Below the pieces are notes generated by a model. It was not told the DNA's origin and did no database searches. It saw only the letters and a program-made list of their open reading frames with translations. Made by a program: the position numbers and the translations under genes. From assembly GCA_015680685.1 (NCBI GenBank), contig MNCI01007684.1, forward strand, positions 242,697-306,696: a stretch of DNA of 64,000 nt, written 5' to 3'. The stretch comes from Gnetum montanum (Eukaryota > Streptophyta > Gnetopsida > Gnetales > Gnetaceae). Shown piece by piece: positions 59,880 through 64,000 of the stretch; positions within the stretch are counted from its first letter, which is position 1, and every line of letters starts with the position of its first letter.

Positions 59880-60718
59880 GACTAGGCAGACGAGACCCCC
59901 TTCATTAGAAGAAATGCTCATCTCCTTCTTCGTCACTGTCTAGAGATGAAAAACTGAAGATGAAGTAAAGAGTTTCAGAGCTGGAAAAGAGAAATAAGGG
60001 GTTTGGAGAGTCTGCGGAAGCATCCAATTCCCTATCAATGACAGAGTAGGAGCCTCTGTCAATAAAAGGTGTTAGACACGGATGCAATTTGCAACAAGTA
60101 AGATTGGATGCAATTTGTAGGTAAGATTTTAATGGACAATGAATGTTCTGGTTGAAAGTTGAAAATCGAAACACCATTGCACCAAAAATTATAATTTACA
60201 TACCCAATGCGGATTTTTACACACTTCTGTACACAGGTGTACATGCCCGAATCATGAAATTTTCTTGGGAATCGTGAATCTCCGGTGCATAGAAGAAAAC
60301 TGAATACGATCTACAGTACGTACGTACAGAAATATATAACAAATCAAAATCAAACAAAGCAGAGAATTCAACTACAGACAGAAAACCAAGTGCGACCATT
60401 TTTTTCGATTTTTCTTGGGGTAAAGTGTTGAGCTGGAATTGATATGGGGATGCCTGCAGATGAAGCCGAGCAGTACTGAGATTGAGCTTCAATTGATAAG
60501 CGAAATCGTGCTGGAGGACCCCTACATGAAGATGAAGATGATGAAAAAGAAGAAGCACAACTTCTCCGCAATAATTTGCTAACAATATGAACACGATGAT
60601 GATGACTGACATTGAGAAGCATGCTGGCTTTGCAACTGCAACTAAGCCTTACCTGCATTGTTGTTTCCATACTTTGTTCTCTATCTGCGCTACTCTGGGC
60701 AATGCCTTGTGGCTTCAA
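59880..60718 (-). CDS. Possible small spliced gene, unknown function
   Basis: A 116-codon minus-strand frame (60718-60368) starts MKPQGIAQSS and is rich in Ser, Arg and Cys (RRSCASSFSSSSSSCRGPP), like a plastid transit peptide. Downstream, an acceptor TTATTGACAG at ~60055 opens a frame with GSYSVIDRELDASADSPNP and an acidic end DSDEEGDEHFF (stop near 59905). Joining them is a guess. No domain was recognised, and a non-coding origin is possible. It is on the same strand as the terpene synthase fragment but more than 11 kb away. Confidence 0.25.
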
Positions 60719-60719
60719 C

Positions 60720-62370
60720 TATATTTATCTACAGCAAGATCCTTGGCACACAGCTTCTTCCAAATTTTGTTCACACGAATTTTGCACCACGCAAATGGAG
60801 ACACTGTCCTCACATACATGAAATCTTCCAAGAAAAAAGAAATCTACCCTCAAGATAATTTAGCGAGGATGCTGACGATGATGATTGATTCATTTAACAT
60901 CAATGACAACCTCCAACGTCCGTCGAGTTTTGATAAATGCGCAGACTTCTTCCATGGTCTGCGCTCTGAAATATAAATAATAGTAGCGTTCACTGACTTA
61001 GAAGACAAAACACAGTTTTTAATACGACAACGACGACCACTACATGATTATCCTTGCACTGGAGTCTGCATACGACGACGACGACCACTACATGTTTATA
61101 CCTGCGCTGGAGTCTGCATTGGACACGTAAGTTATTTCATTGATTGAAAACAGGAACAATGGCTTGACCCTCAGTGCTTATTCGCCAAGCACGTCCACAG
61201 TATATGAGAAAAAGCTTTGTTTGGTTTTTGAGTGATTAAGATTGGTAGAGGAACTAAACTCTGACCTTGGATAAGAGGAAAAGCTTTATTTGGGTCTGAG
61301 GTTACAGGACGACTGGAAGCTGAGAGAAATTTTAAATCGAATCTTTTTTTTGGTAGATGAAACAAACTCAGACGTTTTCTAATAACTACGGTTTCAAAAT
61401 TTAGAAACAAACACGAAAAGATATAAATCTGTGGTTGCACATTTCATGTGAAGGGTTCGATGTGAATGCACAGTTTCACATTTCATGCACAGCTGCTGCT
61501 AGAGTACTTTTTAAATCAATAAATACAATGCATTGCAGTCATGGAGCCATGTACTGCATACCCTTATAACATGCGTCGGCAGGACAGGGTTGAGAAATTG
61601 CAGGCTGGTTATTGCAGCCATGACCTCACGACTGTGAAGTTAAATTACTAGGAGGAGCAACCCTGCAAGTAAGTGCTTGTTCCTGCCTTTGCTTCCAAAA
61701 ATATAAAATGCAGATGTGGCGGGAGTTTGTGTATTGAAGAATTTTAAAATATGCATCCGAAGCAATTGCCATGGTTGATGATGGATGCAGGAACATGAAA
61801 CAATACATGTATAAATAAGACCCTTGAGGATCAAAATTGAATGGAAACCAAAATTTACCCAGGACTAATCATGGAGTATGTATTAAAATGGAATAGCAGC
61901 AAATTTTAATCGAGGAATTTTTTTTTAAAACAAAGGGACCTCCTTTTGGAATGATGGCAAGGTATTTGTTTTTTTAAGCGGTAAGCAGTTGCTCCGAAAA
62001 TTCACCTGAGTAGGATGAACCTTGAACCTATGAAAGATAATCCTTTCGGCATTTTATTTGCAAGATTTTTAATTTTAAAATTATTTCAAGGAGAAACATG
62101 CTTCTCACAAACCAAGGTGAAAGGAAAACCCAGATTGAAGCAGGTTTCCGTGAAATCTGCACCAGTGACAAACCATCCATGGTATCAGATTCATCGTTTA
62201 CGCTGCTTTTGCATTCACTGGGGAATAATCTTGGAATCAAAGAATTGACTGATCCGCGTTTTTTGGCAATGTCTGCAGGGTTGCGCATGTGACTATCTGT
62301 TACACACCCACCCTCCATTAGCCGACAGCGCGCTGTTATTTTGTTTTGGTTTAAGTCATTAATTATTATA
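60720..62370. other. Low-copy-looking DNA, no gene supported
   Basis: Short frames on both strands (for example 60587-60976 plus, 62015-62248 plus, 62028-62318 minus) overlap one another and lack recognisable domains. Contains the 48-bp duplication. Confidence 0.4.
61023..61118 (+). repeat. Two tandem 48-bp units
   Basis: TACGACAACGACGACCACTA at 61023 and TACGACGACGACGACCACTA at 61071; the copies differ at four positions. The unit is 16 codons, and one plus-strand frame reads YDNDDHYM...ALESA twice before a stop at 61128-61130. A TAA directly precedes the first unit. Confidence 0.9.
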
Positions 62371-62372
62371 GT

Positions 62373-62612
62373 ATGAAAGGAGGAGCAGAGGATCGAGAAA
62401 ATTTCTTGGGCCGTCCTATGATGTCTGCGTCATGGAAAACTGGCCGCCATTATTTTGGACGCTTCTTTGTAAGACAATTCTCTGATAAAAAAAATTGGGA
62501 CCATAAAAAAACAGTGGAATACACGTTGCTTCGCGGAACGCCATACCCAAAAGTGGTGGATCACGTCTTTCACCAATTTTCTACACAATTGAAAAGACAA
62601 ATTGATAAATAG
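62373..62612 (+). CDS. Hypothetical 79-codon ORF
   Basis: ATG at 62373 opens a frame ending at TAG 62610-62612. Composition is protein-like, with many charged and aromatic residues (GRHYFGRFFVRQFSDKKNW, RGTPYPKVVDHVFHQFS). It has no recognised domain, signal peptide or membrane segment. It could be an exon of a longer gene or a chance frame. Confidence 0.35.
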   Translation: MKGGAEDRENFLGRPMMSASWKTGRHYFGRFFVRQFSDKKNWDHKKTVEYTLLRGTPYPKVVDHVFHQFSTQLKRQIDK

Positions 62613-64000
62613 AAAATTAGGAGTGTTAAACTCTACGGATGATTGGCATTTTTTCCTTTGTTAAAAAAACATAGGGCATCCTAGCCACACAATATCATAT
62701 TAGCAATATGAAATTAAAACTGTAATCTTATTGTGCACACTTCTATTGAATTGTAAAAGTATAAAGCCTATAAGTTTTAATAACAAAATTAAAAAATTAC
62801 AAATTTGTAATTTTTAGAATAAATCAATTAAATTTAGAATTGTAATATTTCATCTATAGTTAATGTATTTAAAAGTAAGACATGGAAGAAAATGTAATCT
62901 TGGCTTTTAGTGCCATCTATAGGGCATAGGTGCAAATGTGTTCTTCACAGGGGACTCTAAGCAGTATTTGTTTCAATTCTCAAATGATGAAATCTCATTC
63001 CTACCCTACTAATTATGCATGCAAATCATAAGACATAGTAGCAAATAAATAGTTTGCCTTTGAATTAAATACTTTCCTATACTAATCAACTAGAAATATT
63101 TTTTAATTGTAAGTTTCCGAAAGTTTATGAAGTATGGTTTATTTTACTAATTCATAAACTTACTTAGGATCAAAATAAAGAATGTACACTTGAATATTCC
63201 ATTTACTAAGCCATAAAAGTTCCTAATGAAGTCCTCTTTTATCATTGTTTCTATCATCACTATTTTGGACTATTTATCCAACAAGAATTCAGAAAGATTA
63301 TGAGTGTAAGCTATAAATTGATAACTAGCTTGAAGTTCTAAAGGTATCATTTCTGCTTCAAAAAGTATAGTATAATATTATATCTCACTCTTCATGGGAA
63401 AAGTTTTTAAATTTCTTCTATTTGTTTCTAGAGCAAGTTAGCACACCCATAAAGAATGGTTGGTTGAACAATGGCATGCTAATTTTGTTTTTGGATATGC
63501 CAAGCTAAAATAGATTCCTTTTTATATTCATTTTTTATGAAAATAGGGCTTTCATACCACTTGTGACTCTTTGTTTAATACCAAGGAAACTATTAAATAA
63601 TATTATTTCTTGACCATTTGTAAACTAAATTCATACCTTTTTCAAAATTTTTATTTAGTAACAACTAAATAAATATCTACTTAAATATGATTCAAACCAA
63701 AGCTCAAAGTTATATATAGTTTGTCAACTCATAGACCATACAAAGTTAAGTATGATATTCTACACAATACAAGTCACGATACTATGCATAAAAAGAAGCA
63801 AAGAGAAAAGTGAAAAGAGGAATACTAATAAAAATATGAATAAAATTATTTAAAAAACCAAGAGAGACTGAAATCCTTCATAGAAATGTATAGACTTTAA
63901 GCTTACATAATTTTTCTTTTAAAATAATCATTGCTAGTATGTTAAAAGGAACTTCAATTTAATGTTAAACAAGTTTTAAGATAACCATGTAAATCTACTG
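62613..64000. other. AT-rich intergenic DNA, no gene seen
   Basis: Very AT-rich, with stops dense in all frames. No motif recognised. Confidence 0.6.

Larger units (their letters stand above)
58470..59880. other. Non-coding flank of hAT relic
   Basis: No gene supported. Holds the 58-bp and 67-bp duplications and a short GC-richer piece at 58950-59010. Confidence 0.5.

Noticed and set aside
60587-60976. 129-codon plus-strand ORF
   Set aside because: Overlaps an opposite-strand frame, has no recognisable domain, and composition is not convincing. Left unassigned.

Overview
This is nuclear DNA from a large, repeat-rich plant genome, most likely a gymnosperm and probably a conifer. The reasons are old nested Ty3/gypsy elements of two plant-only lineages (Athila-like and Tat-like), a plant L1-type LINE, a multi-exon hAT transposase, a plant tRNA-type SINE family, and two exons of a terpene synthase that read most like the gymnosperm TPS-d type. 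Nothing bacterial or organellar dominates. The species cannot be named from sequence alone.

Layout. 1-2685: AT-rich DNA with one SINE. 2686-30974: an Athila-like retrotransposon on the minus strand. It has two ~865-bp LTRs, a tRNA-Asp-type primer binding site at 30087-30104, decayed gag and protease, no visible reverse transcriptase or integrase, and a coiled-coil 3' ORF. Nested inside it at 6012-24679, in the opposite orientation, is an ~18.7-kb Tat-like element with ~1.9-kb LTRs. The Tat order is LTR, gag-protease (8510-12020), a spliced gene on the opposite strand (12499-16071), pol with reverse transcriptase, two RNase H domains and integrase (17668-21071), a minisatellite, and LTR. 30975-34800: unassigned DNA. 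35053-44545: a 5'-truncated Athila-like element on the plus strand (protease, RT, RNase H, integrase, 3' ORF, 3' LTR), related to the outer element. 44575-45264: three SINE pieces.

45265-50650: AT-rich DNA, then a compositionally distinct segment (47490-48250) and a terpene synthase fragment (48354-48941, minus). 50656-55476: a GC-rich LINE on the minus strand, with 5'-truncated ORF1, and EN, RT and zinc-finger regions in ORF2. 55707-58454: a decayed five-exon hAT transposase, minus strand. 58470-64000: low-copy-looking DNA with short tandem duplications and two or three ORFs of unknown nature.

All retroelement coding regions carry stops and frameshifts, so these are relics. In the Tat gag frame, 15 of 21 in-frame stops are TAG, often where glutamine is expected, which suggests C-to-T decay at CAG sites under methylation. 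The most unusual structure is the antisense gene in the Tat element. It has three good GT-AG introns of 88-99 bp and an acidic, coiled-coil product of about 1,100 codons. Arrays of a TTAAACTAGC-like repeat separate gag-pro, the antisense gene, pol and the 3' end. The LTRs carry many palindromic GCTACGCTA/TAGCGTAGC motifs that recur just upstream of the antisense gene.
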